A DNA stretch of 64,000 bases from Rhizoctonia solani (lineage: Eukaryota > Basidiomycota > Agaricomycetes > Cantharellales > Ceratobasidiaceae), in NCBI RefSeq assembly GCF_016906535.1, contig NC_057379.1, positions 1,240,001 to 1,304,000 on the forward strand, read 5' to 3'. This document shows positions 36,851-49,189 of the stretch, in pieces (the first letter of the stretch is position 1; the number at the start of each line of letters is the position of its first letter). The notes under the pieces were generated by a model. It was not told where the DNA came from. It did not search any database and was given only the letters and a program-made list of their open reading frames with translations. The translations under genes were made by a program, and so were the position numbers.

Positions 36851-39800
36851 AGCGATTGGATACCTATGAAATGGGGCAGCTGACTGGATCGTTATCAGAC
36901 TTTGTACTAGCCACACAGATATTTATGCAGCAAAACAATATCATGCCAAACTAATCTCAGACCTATCATAAAAACTTATATGAATTTGTTTAAACTCCTG
37001 GTTCAATAAGCTCCGATTTCACTACAAGATATCCATGCTTCCCGGCGCAATAACCATGTATAGCATAAGGTTCGCGAGTTGACTTGCTCGCCTCCATCAT
37101 GAAACGGTCCCAATAATCGTAAGCATTCCCGATAATCATAGTCTGGGGTGGAGGGATTTTACTGCTATCAAATCAAGTGCATGTTATAACACGTTACTTC
37201 GTAAATTGATCAGAAAAGGAAGTTTGTTCAGCCAAACTGATAGTTGAATGAGTAAGGTCACACTTTATTAAACAAAGGATGTTTGCTTTGTAAACCCGGG
37301 ATGAATGGATATTGAATCCTAGAATCTGTGCAGACAATTCAGAATAAATTGAGCTTGTCCAATGAGTTTAAGCTATATGCGCGTACATCGGGACTTTTAC
37401 ATGAGATAACATGAACGTTATGACGAGTTACAACCCCATCATAATGATATTGTTTGATTCTTAGGATTAGCTTTCTGATAGGAGTCTTGGTCAAGTTTGT
37501 TTTCGTAAGTCCTCGTCGTAGTATCTGCTCCCTGTATCCAGGCTTGAACGGATACGGTAGGATATCACGCAAAAGTTTTATGAAACGTTTGTTTTTCATG
37601 TATCTAGGGATGTTCAGCTCATTCGGCGCCATGTTGCCATATGACAAATTTACCAGCGCTCCAGTAAGTGGCGTAGTTGAATACTCGACATGAAGACAGT
37701 GGAGTCGACCGAAAAGAAGCATGACGGCTGGGTGATACTATAATGCAACGAGGAGCGTGTCAACCATTTCTAAGCGTCTAACCAAGTAGGGGAGGAATTC
37801 TACCTCAACCGGAGAGTGCCTCGTTGCATCACCCTCACCGAAAGGCTAGTTGTTCTTCTCACTCTCGAAACCTTTGTTCTTCGCATGTAATATTTGCTGC
37901 AAAATTGATATTGGGCGGCAATATTTACGCCCAACTTCTTCGCCGCATTGGCTCTGGGGATGCTAATTTAGCGTGGTTCCTATTCCACATATAGCAGGAA
38001 CCATGCCCCGATAAGGGGCATGTATGCGTTTTGGTGAGAACAACCAGACTTATGTTATCAGAGTTTTTAGTAATGTAATCAAATCAGCGTCTACTGATGG
38101 AACATGCTACAATACTTTCGTGCGGGTAACTCCGTTCTCTCGTCACTTAGCCTATACTCCGGTGTGGTACCGTGCATACTGCCAGATGAGTGAATGCGTA
38201 TATATATGCAGTTCCATCTATGCAAAAGTGCCCGTGAATAACATCAGTTGTCGACGGGGTACGAGTGAGGGAACCCGGGGCCGTCTTCGGCGGCCTAGGG
38301 GTGTCGGCCGGGCTACCCAAGGCTGTGACCGTCCGGATCGAGGGCTTGGGGTGGCAGAGAACTATGCATGAGCGGTTTTGTGATGCTGTGAGGGATTGTG
38401 GGTGGAGGAAATAAGAGAACAGCTGATCTATAATGTGCCTCGCGCTCTGTGGTTGCTCGAGGTGGTAAGAATGACCCGTGCGCAGACGGCTCACGTGACC
38501 GAACTTCCGTGCCTCGGCCAAGTATCTCATGTGAATCCTCCGCGCGCTGTGGGTTACCTGTCACCATTCGGCAAATCGACGCGGCTAAATAAGCACAAAT
38601 CTAGGTTCAACTCACGCATATAGTCATCTTATTCTCCCAATTATTAGGCCAAGTAAAGTTTTGTAACACGAGGTACAAAGTTATTCAAGGCAAATCATAG
38701 CCTACACTCCATGCATTCGGTCAACTCGAATTTCGCAAAGAAATTTTTATAACAGTCCATGGGGAATTTGGCCCATGGCTGCGTAGCAATTTATAACCGT
38801 CCCATACTATGCCCCTTAACAAAGGTAAGCACAACCAAGGTCACCAAACAGATATACAGGTCATGAAACACTAGCCAATGATTCGGTTATTATTACTATA
38901 AATGATATAATAGAACTTTCTTGCCTCAGCCTTGTGAAAACTTTCTATCTATACGATTTATAGAGCTGTCTAGGCGGTTCCAGCGTAAGGTAGGACATTG
39001 AAACGCAACCTCACATGTGCACCCGTTATGGGTGATTAAGTCACTTTGTGCCACTAGCCACTTACATTAAAGCAACTAAAGCAGGAATAACTGGGGTTTG
39101 TCCTCTTTGGTAACGCGATTCGCCGAAGTTAATCAACCAAAAAGCTACAGGAATGATACGGGCTATGCTCATCCGCTCATGGATGAATAGGTGTCTATAT
39201 GTATTCTCTTCGGGAAGAGTATTCTTAGAAGTAACAAAGGGTCTACCGATAACAAGCGACAAGCCGCCGTTGCGCCAGCAGCAGCTTGCCTTATAGTTTA
39301 ATTGACCGATCATCATATATGCGCGAGCTGCCGAGAGCAAACAAAGTTTTAGGGGCAAATTTGCCGAGAGCATCCCGATCTAACCTACAAGAGGTGGCCT
39401 CTGGTTGGTACATCGGGCCCACTTTGCCTAACGCCACATCACAGTAAACTGCCGAACTGTAGGACGCTACGATTAACAAGGCAAATTTGCACGACAGCAG
39501 GGGACCCTGGGAGAGGTAGCGATGGGGGTTCCGAGCCCATGGTATGCCCCTATGCGGTCTAGGCATGGGCCTTCCCATAGGCACGGATGTGTATACTGAG
39601 TAACGCTGGGTCGAGCATCATTTTCTACGATCGATCTTGCATCCGGCCGCCCGCGAACAAGCGCCTCTAGTCAGTGTTAGAAGACCACTCACACAAGATC
39701 TTGCGGTGGTGCTCAGGCAAGGTCTCACATATCTATGCGATACGATTCGCATAGCAGGTGATCCCGGAATGAAAAACGAGGCAGGGGAAGGCCGTATCTA

Positions 39801-40759
39801 TTGCATACTTGCTCCACAGGGGGACTTTTCAGGAGTGCAGGAGCCGTGGATGTGAATACTGGCACCGGGTGGCTGACCGCTAGGGCTTCTATACTGGATA
39901 AAGAACTCAACCCTAAAACGGGACCCTTGGGAAGCCGTTGGGAGTATCTTGGGCGAAAGGGTCATAAAGTCGGCCTGGTTCTTTCTGAATACGAGAGGAA
40001 ACAGGTGTGCGAAATGGAACTCATCAAGTGATTATCGTAGGGCTATTAGCGAAGCTTATTCAGGGGCTGGTGATGGTGCTCATTTGAAACACAAATTAAG
40101 ATTTAGGATGAGTCTCATAATGGACCAATAACATAGCCCTTCAGACCGGTTGTTCGCACTGTTGTTGTCTGATTGCTCTGGACCGCCCGCGTTGGTTCTA
40201 GATATCATTACAAAGGTCAGTGGGGGACCGACAAGGGAGCGAAGGTTTGTGGCAGTTCGGCACACTTATCATTTTTGGGTCGAGAAGCTGGCCCTGAGTG
40301 GTGGTGATAGCTCCCAGCTCCAATTTAACCTTTAAGTTCTCGAGCCGCATGACTCCGGTTGAACTCCTCAATATTTGACTCCTCTACTATCACTCATATC
40401 GAAAGCAAGGCTAGTGGAACGTGGGTTTGGTCCAAAAGGTGTGTATGCCGAGACGGTAAAAAGCCCCTGGCATCTCCCGAGATGCTTTGACCAAAACTAT
40501 TTCACCCAACGTCCCGAATCAACAATACCAGCAAATGAGGGACCTCGTGGCGAGCTGAGATCAATATGTAAACAGCTCATATGGGGTACTGGTTAGGTAG
40601 ATGAATGAATTCAGAACATACTCATGTATATGTTACAATCGAAGAAGTAAAGTAATAAACTCAGTAATACACAACAAAAAAGCCCGGCACGAATCAATCA
40701 TGAGGACATCACCACGAAATGATTTAGAGGAGGAAACGATACACCAATTTCATATGTTT
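36851..40759. other. Long spacer, no recognised gene
   Basis: A GC-rich block at about 38260-38560 has minus-strand frames with a Pro/Thr-rich segment (ADTPRPPKTAPGSLTRTP) that could be an exon of an unknown gene, but I cannot place its start or stop. Plus-strand frames at 39637-40335 match nothing I know. No tRNA or repeat family recognised. Confidence 0.35.
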
Positions 40760-42606
40760 CTAACCGTCGTCCCACAATTCCTCCTGCTGTCCATATTGAT
40801 TGTCACTTCCTTCCTCTACTTCGTCAACGTCAGGTTGGCTTGTAGGATTAAGAGGTTCATCGTCTTCAAGTTCATCGTCCTGCTCAAGGTGTGGTTCCAG
40901 CGATTCGAGAGCGATGGGGCCTTGTGTGACAGGGCTCACTGCTTGGTGGTTTGGTGAGTCTTCATCACTATCCCAGCCGGTGCTTTTCGCACGCTGAGCA
41001 TCTCTGGTCTGCGCTGAGGCTCGCGCTCGGTCTAACACTAATAGCTGAAGACAAACATATCAGGTTGAGAGGAGAGTTGTCTGTAATAAGTGCTTACATT
41101 ATTCCCCATTCGTTCTACTACTAATTCACCTGACAACCAACGGGCGAAACACATTCCTTCTTCCCCGTCAGGTCCATCATTGAAAAGATCAGCGTTTAGC
41201 TCTACGTGCTTGTTACGGAAGCTCAAGCCAGCCTCCTTTTTTGCCTTCCCACGATACTCCGGTTTAACTGGCACATCATGAGCGTCTTCGTTATCTTCCT
41301 CGAAAGTGATGGCTAACTCTCGCTCCGGAGGAGAAACGCCCTGGCCCATGACAACCCAGGGGTTGTTTGTTCGATCCGTACCAATGGAGGGCCGCTGAGG
41401 AGGGTTTTCGTCGTCATTGTCGTCGTCAAAGTTCATTGAGGGCATTGAACGTGAGCGGGGGAGAGTACGGATTGGAGAAGAGTCTACGCCAAGTGAGAGT
41501 TGCCGGCCACGAGGCGTATAGGGCGACGATGCAATGGAACGAATTGGCGAGGAAGGGGGAAGAGGTGGTAGCGCTGGCCATGCTGGTGGGCTAGAGAGGT
41601 GGTCTGGTTCGTCATGCTGGACCAGGTCAATCAGCGTAATGTGTACTTTAAACCCTCCTGCATGGTTGGGATCATATTCCTGAGAATCTTGTTATAATAT
41701 GATTTCAATTCTTAGATGACTCTCACTTACATATATTACAGCTCGGCCACGCCTACAAACATGTGCACCAAAGACCTCACCAATAGTCAGTGCCTCTTCT
41801 GAACGTTGTCGTACAGAAGTTTGATCGAGCACCAAAGGTCTCCATGCGCCCGGGCCCTCCCAATCAGTGTCACTATCTTCGCTGGGGTTATCTCTCATGT
41901 TCGATTTGGCCAGCGCCCGAGCAAGGCGCTTCGCCTCTCTGACTTCGCGCTTGCTCGGAGGTGGCCGGGGTGGAGAAACATCAATAAACAAAGTCCCAGA
42001 GCGTACGTGGCCTCGCTTGAGTTCGTGCATTGTAATATTATTCTGCACAGAGAATCGATGTGCATGAACTCCGCTCCATCCAAACAGGAATAGGATAAGG
42101 TGGTGGAGATGGATAAAGTTGTAATTGCATGGAATGTGTACCCGCCGGAAAGCCTGATGCATTAGACGAATGTCATGGTGGATCATGAATAAGCAAGCGA
42201 AGTAATGACCAACCTGATGCCCAACCAACTGTATCCTAACTTCGGCACTTGTTCGTGCTGGTCTTGGGAGCTCAATCACTGGTTTCTTAGGAACCGTCCC
42301 AAAGAGGTTATCCGGCGAGTGGCCTGGTTTCGCATTAATGGCTCTCGCATCATGGCATTGTCGTTTGGGTGTTGGGGCTGACGGACTTGTCAAGATGGTT
42401 GGTGGAGTAGACCCTGTACAGCCGCGAGATGACTCGGGTGTTCCATCCGGAGTCATGTACTCCGCAAATGTTCGTTTTGAGCGCATCTCATAGATAGAGC
42501 AATCTTCTGGGTGTTCAGTAGTTGGGACGCGTCGTGAGTCACGTGATGATTGTTTTGGACGTTCGCAACGAGTTTGCAAATAGAGTAACAAGCACAAGTT
42601 TGTCAC
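40760..42606 (-). CDS. pRiA4b Orf3-like domain protein with long acidic tail
   Basis: Minus-strand gene with four exons. Exon 1 holds a low-complexity N-terminus and ends VRIQLVGHQ. A GTTGGT...CAG intron of about 60 nt leads to AFRRVHIPCNYNFIHLHHLI, LFGWSGVHAHRFSV and later SEEALTIGEVFG and GRAVIY. The next exon continues EYDPNHAGGFKVHITLIDL. This order (R-R-I/V-x-V-P...L-H-x-x-I...F-G-W-x-x-x-H-x-H-x-F, then E-Y-D...H-I-T-L) is the plasmid pRiA4b Orf3-like fold (PF07929). Downstream are Ser/Pro-rich linkers, an Asp-rich stretch, and a final exon ending in an acidic tail and a stop at 40760. An upstream bacterial origin of the domain is possible; the role in fungi is not known. The true start could be the later in-frame ATG near 42486. 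Confidence 0.7.
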
Positions 42607-43549
42607 TCGATTTGAGGATCAGTGGGATCAGGCAAGTGTGCACGGTAATATCATCAGCTTCCACCTGGTACGCACATCCATGCACTGCGTATCGACTAAA
42701 CTTGGCTGAATTTCTGCCAGTAACTTAAACTGAATAATATAGCTGCAGGCTTCTGTGGCTCGTCCGGATCTACCTTAGTTTATGTTTGATTTGATACTAA
42801 CTATACAATTGAAACCATACTCTGGTCTGTTTCATGATAAAGTTGTTACAAAAGAATGATGATAGATTTTGCTTTATGATCAAATGCACGGTGGGTACTT
42901 TCCCACTCATCCTGATTAATGTTTCAGTTTCAAAGATCAGCCAAGTGTATTTCCTCAAAAGGAGATACATATTCAGGGAGCCACTACTCCCTGCTTCCTG
43001 AGCATTTCCAAGTTTACACTGGTCTACCCAAGGGGTCAACTCCACCCCCACCCCAGTTTAAAGGAGCTTCAGCAGTCATATTAACACATGTCACACTGTA
43101 CAAGGTTATAATGCTGAGAATCAGTGCATGTGTTTAAGTGAGAATTGAGCTGAAATCAAGATCAATACATACTGATTTTAGGTATCAATTCTTCCATAGT
43201 CTGATTCATGCTGAGGGAGGCATACTAACATTGTAATTTTCAGGTCATATCCTACTGAAAAAAGGAATTTTTTACTGATGTACTGATTTTCAGGATCTTA
43301 TCACACCACAGTGTCACACTGCAAGCTTAGCTACTATTGATAGTATTATGGGACAGAAGTATAGTCCTATGTGTTGGGTTTAATGACTCCTGTTGAGGGT
43401 TCATTCTAAGTCTGTCTAACATTTGTGGGGTGTCTGCCAGTGACCTTTGTCTCCAGATCTTATTGAAATGAGCTGAATAGTAACCAATCTCCTTGTCTCA
43501 ATACCAAGCAAAATCATATATACATGTTCTGTCTGGCTTCCAAAGCATA
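42607..43549. other. Spacer before the transposon cluster
   Basis: AT-rich, no gene recognised. Short imperfectly repeated phrases occur (for example CTGATTTTCAGG and similar around 43170-43300). The transposon cluster starts at 43550. Confidence 0.4.
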
Positions 43550-43764
43550 TACAGTAGGCCACAAATCAAATGGGACATGTGACCCCCACAACTCTCAGCT
43601 GCTGCAATGGGTGGTGAAGGCCAATTTATACTTATATTAAATAGTAAAGATTGTTGATATGTGCTACTAGAATCATCCAACAAAGTTTTGTGGTACCAGC
43701 TTTAGATACTAGTAGTGTAAGCATCCTTAAGTATCTTTGTTTGTCCCATTTGATTTGTGAATGA
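43550..43764 (+). repeat. Left terminal arm of the Tc1 element (about 215 bp)
   Basis: Outer motif CACAAATCAAATGGGACA at 43560-43577 and an inverted copy of the same 18 bp at 43742-43759 bound this arm. The arm recurs in inverted orientation at 56630-56845, with much divergence between the motifs. Confidence 0.8.
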
Positions 43765-43908
43765 CAAAGCAAAAATGCATACAGAGCTGAAAGTCAAGCA
43801 AAACAGAACATTGTATTATTGTAACCAAGACAAAAATTAGTATCAAGTATTCTGCCCCCTTGACAGCTATCAGATCCTCCACACAAGCTAGCATAGACTC
43901 ATACAATT

Positions 43909-44491
43909 TGTCCTAGATGTCCTTAAGGGCCATCTAGGTAGCAGGCACTTGTGGCTGTATGGACTTGTAAAGAAACTGCATAAGGCAGTGGGTATGCTAC
44001 CTACAACAACAACAAACTATACTATGATGACCACAGCCATAAGGGCAATGGTGGACTATGTAAGTACAACAACAAAGCCGCTTAAGGTGGTGTAGGCTGA
44101 GTGGGACTTTAGTAGTTACCAGGCAGTAGGCCCTTGTACAAATGGGAGTGCAACAAGAGGTAATTGACCTGGGTGTTACCATGGTCAGTTGGCCTCTTTA
44201 TATATTACAGAGGTGAGCTAATTACAAATACAATATATCCAATACCATAACAAATAAGAACCCTGCTCTGTAGTTGGCCTTACTCATGCATACATGTCAC
44301 TGACATGTCATGATGACATCATAGGTGGAGGTGGCTATGTATGATGAGATAAGTGCGGATGGGGACGTGGCTTGGCGCTTAGTGTATGATATAAGCGCCA
44401 AGGTCATGTGATTGAAAATCTAGTCCAATTGACTTTGTTTAAATTCAAGAAAATATGAATAAATCCTATGGGTATAAGTGTGTCTACAACA
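43909..44491. mobile_element. Solo LTR, family B, copy B1
   Basis: 583 bp, begins TGTCCTAGATGTCC and ends GTGTCTACAACA, flanked by CAATT on both sides (43904-43908 and 44492-44496). It lies within the C-terminal coding part of the Tc1 transposase. No internal coding region; family B is known here only as LTRs. Confidence 0.85.
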
Positions 44492-45021
44492 CAATTTCTC
44501 AATATAAGACTGAGGGACGCACTCCCATTCCTCCTGCAACACCTCCCACAGTTCACATTGACTAGTTGGAAGATGAGGGTGCATACAAATCCAACAATCT
44601 AAATAGTCCCACATGTTCTTGATTGGGTTCATATTGGGGCTGTTGGCAGGTCAGGGAAGGGCAGAAAGGTGTTGATTGTCAATCCAATCATGTGTGTGTG
44701 CCTGGCTGTATGCTTGGGATTGTTGTTGTGTTGGAATATAGCACAACAAGGGGAGATGGAGTGATTGTGCAGGGTCCCCAGGAGTTTGTCCTTCAAGATC
44801 TGGGCATACTGCACAGCTGTAAGTTGCCTGTCAATACAATGCAATTGGCCCACTCCATCTGCTGTGATACAGCCCCAAACCATAATGCTTCCCCCACCAT
44901 GTTTGACCATCTTACAGGTGTAGCAAGGATCAAGGGAAAGGCCTGGACATCTCCAGCACCAGAGAGGGCCATCATTACCAAATTGTCCTAGACGTCCTTA
45001 AGGGGCGTCAAGGCGGCAGGC

Positions 45022-45761
45022 TGTTGTACACCACTGTAAGGTGGGTACTTGCTAGTGGGGGCAGGCGCTTACGGCCGTACAACTACACACAAGCTTACGT
45101 AATCTAATCTACCTAGGCTATACTACTGACGCATAAGGCGTCCTACTGCTAACTACTGTTGACAAGGGGGCCTTAGGCCTGGGAGGTGTGGTAAGTGTGA
45201 TAAGGGGTGATGTAACTACTGATAAGGGCCGGCTACTTAGCTGGCTGGATCTGTCCTCCTCAATGGGTATGAGACAAGGTAAAATCAACTTGGGGTCTCC
45301 AAGCAATTTCCCTGTTGTATATATAGACAAGAATGTGCTATCTACATGGTCCATGCGTATGGGAAAAGAAGTACATAAGACAAATGAGAAGCGTGCTGCG
45401 GGCTGCGCAGAAGCGTGGATTTCTCCTAAGCGCCCTTGGCATGGCATCTTGGTGTCCTGGACACGGTCACATGACCAGTACAAGTGGTTGCATGCTGGCC
45501 CAAGCCCAAATTTGGGGGGTAGCAGGTGTAATCATGGGTTGTCAGCAGAGGAATAATAGGGGCTCTATGGCTTAGTGGTCAAGCTGGTTCAATTCCGGCT
45601 AGTTCTATTTTCCTCTGTTTATGACACTCAGTGCGGCATCTTGGCATAATAAGCGCCAAGATCACGTGATTGAAAAACATAAGATATTGGGTTCGGAAAA
45701 AAACTAAAAAATAAGAGAAAATTCAGGCGAATCCAATGGTATTGTTTAGGAGGTTGTAACA
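45022..45761 (-). repeat. 3' LTR of A1, carrying the 174-bp element D1
   Basis: 740 bp. Without D1 (45453-45626) and its 5-bp duplication it is 561 bp, the same as the other LTR. The two LTRs differ at only a few sites, and those I compared are all C/T or G/A. Confidence 0.9.
45453..45626 (+). mobile_element. 174-bp element D1 with tRNA-like pol III boxes
   Basis: Starts TGTCCTGGACAC and ends TTTATGACA, inserted in the A1 LTR. The flanks are CTTGG (45448-45452) and CTCAG (45627-45631), both one transition away from the CTCGG expected from the intact LTR. Near its 3' end it holds TGGCTTAGTGG (box A) and GGTTCAATTCC (box B) only 7 nt apart, as in a tRNA lacking its anticodon arm. A copy in reverse begins at 63893. 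It could be a SINE or a short LTR (TRIM-like) unit. Confidence 0.7.
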
Positions 45762-45772
45762 TTGCCCCCCCC

Positions 45773-48700
45773 TTAAAGGCTCTTGGCGGCGTCACAAGCC
45801 TTTCTGAGTCTAGCTTTGTTGAAGCGCCTGATCTCTTCCTGGCTGTGTTCCAGCAACTCTTCAGGTTCCCAGGAATTGTCTTCTGGGCCGTATCCCTTCC
45901 ATTTTATCAGGTAAGACCACTTTCCTTGTTGCCGCTTAGAATCAATGATTTGTTCAACCTCATATTCTTCCTCTCCCTCTATTGTTTCCGGGGGCAGGCG
46001 TTTGGGAAACGGTTGGTTTGGAGATTTGTGAGCCTTGGACAGTAATCCCACATAGAACACGTTGTGGATCCTCAGGGTTTCTGGTAGTTTGAGGCGGTAC
46101 AAGTGACTGGATACTTTCTCTGTTATTTCAAAGGGTCCTAGTTGTTTTGGGTCTAGCTTGTTAGAATTGGTCCTTAATTCCATGTTTTTTCCGTCTAGCC
46201 AAACTTTCTTGCCTACTGAGTACTTGGGGATTCTTCCATTATTCCTGACCATTCTTTCCTTGCTCATTTTCAGGGCTGATTTGGCCTCCTTCCATTCCTT
46301 GGCCAGGGTGTTGGCTACTTGGTCTGCCTCAGGGACATTAGATGGTACGTTGGAGGGGTTCATCACCGGATTTCTTCTGTAGACCAATTCAAAGGGGGTT
46401 TTCCCAGTAGCCAAGTGTTTGGCATTGTTATAGGCGTATTCTGCCAGGGGTAACCACGTGGCCCAGTCTGAGTGATCCGCGGCAACATAGGATTGGAGGT
46501 AGAATTCAATGAACTGGTTGACCCTCTCTGTTTGACCATCCAATTCCGGGTGGTACGCGGAGGAGAATGCCGGTTTAACCCCAAGACATTGGTAAAGGGC
46601 TCTTAGGAATTTTCCTGTGAACATGGTTCCTCAATCCAATATGGTTTTGACTGGTAGCCCATGAAGTTTCCAGACGTGGGTAATGAACAGATCCGCCAAT
46701 CCTTTTGCTGTGACCTTCTTTGAAGTGGGGATGAAATGCCCAAATTTGGAGAATGAATCAATGACCACAAGGATGGCGTTGTGACCCTGAGACTTAGGGA
46801 ATCCAGTAATGAAATTGTACAATATTGTGTGGAAAGGGAAAGGTGGAACTTCTAGGGGTTTCAGGGCAATTACTGGTGTGTGGGCTCAATGGTTAGCTTG
46901 GCATACTGGGCAGCATTCAACCCATTCCTTAGCTGACAACTTCATACCTGGCCACCAATAGTTGCGGCTGAGGAGTTCTAGGGTCCTTTGCTGGCCTGGG
47001 TGTCCAGCCAGGGGTTAGTTGTGAAATTCCCTTAGGAGTCTTTCCTTTAGTGGTTTGTTGTTGGGGACCACTAGTTTTCCTTGGTACCACAGGAGGTCCT
47101 CTTCCCAATCATAATTTCAATAAGCCTTGCAGATGGAAGGTGGGGCGTTATTGGCGTCTTCAGTCAGGAATTGGATGATGGATTCAAGGGAAGGGTCATC
47201 TTTCAGTTTTGAGCGGATTTCTGAGACTAATTCCAGTTCCACTTCTGATGTGTTAACAAAGACTTTGGTTGGGAGCATGACTTCTGGTTCCTGTTGTGTA
47301 TCCACATAATCCAAACGTCTGGACAGGGCGTCTGGTTTTCTGGATTGTTTTCCAGGGCGGTAATGGATTTCAAAATTGAAGTTGCTCAGGAAAACTTGCC
47401 ATCTAGCATGTTGTTGGTTGAATGTCCTTGCCTGCATCCAGTACTCTAGGTTGCAATGGTCTGTGAATACTTGGACCAGCTTATCCGTTGCTTCCAGGAA
47501 GATACGCCATTCCTCCAGGGCCTTGATGATGGCTAGGAGTTCTTTGTTGTGGGTATCATAGTTGGCTTCTGCTCCTGAGAAAGATTTTGACATGTATGCA
47601 ATAGGATGTAGCCAGTTGTCTGTTCCCCTTTGACTTAGTATGGCGCCCATGGCTACTCCTGACGCGTCTGTCTCTAGGTAGTAAGGAAGTTCCGGATTGG
47701 AATGGATTAGTACCGGTGACTGCGTGACAAGGTTTTTTAATTCCTGGAAAGCCCCTTCTTCTGAATCACCCCATAACCAAGGGGTTTCCTTCCAAGTGAG
47801 ATTGTGCAGGGGACGTGCAATAGAGCTGAAATTGGGAATGAAGCATCAAAGGTAGTTGATAAATCCCAAGAATGCCTGGACTTGTTTGACTGTTTTGGGG
47901 TGCGGCCAAGACGTTACTGCCTCAATCTTCTTCTGATCCATGGAGAACCCTGCTGGTGAGATTACAATACCAAGGTAGTCAACTGTGGTAACGTGGAAGT
48001 GACACTTCAATAATTTGCAGAAGAGTTGATTTGTCATTAGTCTGGATAGGACCTCCCTCACATGGGTGGGGTGTTCTTCTGGTTTCTCCAAGAAGATCAG
48101 GATATTGTCCAAGTAGATGACCACTGTGACATCAATGAGGTCCCTGAACAGATCATTCATGAAATGTTGGAAGGTGGCAGGGGCGTTTGTAAGGCCAAAG
48201 GGCATCACCAAATATTCAAAGAGCCCGTACTTGGTTCTGAAAGCCGTCTTCCATTCATCCCCTTCCTTAATCCGTACATTGTTATAACCCCAGTGTAGAT
48301 CCAGCTTGGTGAACAGTTTGGCGTTTTGGAGCTTAGCCATTAGGTTGTCCTGCCTGGGAAGCGGGTAGACATTTTTGTGGGTGACGTTGTTAAGCTTTCT
48401 ATAATCCACCACCAATTGAAGGGATCCATCTGCCTTTTTAACAAACATGACTGGGGCGCCTGCTGAGGAAGTGCTAGGGAGGATCTTGCCTGTTGCTAAT
48501 TCCTCATCAATATGTTGCTTAAGCGCTTATGATTCCGCATCTGTCATCCAGTAAATGGGGCCTGGGGTAAGTTTGGCATCTGGGAGGAGATTAATGGCTA
48601 TATCATATTCCCGGTGAGGAGGTAGAACCTTGAATTCCTCTTCACCAAATACTCTAGCAAATTCATGGTACTGAGGGGGAAGGTCTGCTAAAGGGTCCAG

Positions 48701-49189
48701 ATTGGCCTCTTCTTTGGAGGCAATCTGGGCTAGGTCCGGGAATGTTACGGTGCCAGAGGACCAGTCAATGAGGGGGGACTCTTGGGTGAGCCACGTCATG
48801 CCAAGTATGGCCGGGGTATTACCAATAGGGCAGACTAGAAAAGGAATGGAGTGGGGATGGCCATTGGCCAAGACCGTGAGTTGTACCTGGTGCCATATGC
48901 AACCAGTCTGAGATATTGTACCATCTAACATTCTCACTACTTGTGGATTTCCAAGTAGGGTTTTTGGTATTTTATATTTTTTGACTATGGCAGGTGATAT
49001 AAAATTAGATGTAGCGCCGGAGTCTATTAGGGTTTTAAGTGGTTCTGTTGGGTGGTTTTGCATGACCAGATTGAGATATAATAAGGGTTTTTTATTTGAG
49101 TCTAGAGCTAGAGAGACAAATTCAAAATCCAAGTCTGATACATGCAAATCTATTTTTTGGGGCCAGGGGCTTGACAGTAGTCCTTGGCC
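45773..49189 (-). pseudogene. Pol of A1 (protease, RT, RNase H, integrase, chromodomain), with stops
   Basis: Homologous to the intact pol at 59496-62882. Minus-strand pieces encode the protease (TLIDSGATSNF), reverse transcriptase (YLDNILIF instead of YLDD), RNase H (about 47650-47120) and integrase (about 46900-46050). The chromodomain tail follows (EYEVEQIIDSKRQQGKW, ending near 45780). In-frame stops break it at about 48530, 47850, 47115, 47015, 46890 and 46627. The RT catalytic YLDD is changed to YLDN, a G-to-A type change. In this copy pol is in the same frame as gag, separated by the gag TGA at 49192-49190. Non-functional. Confidence 0.9.

Noticed and set aside
38260..38560. GC-rich minus-strand frames as a separate gene
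   Set aside because: No start, stop or splice sites could be placed with confidence and no known motif is present.
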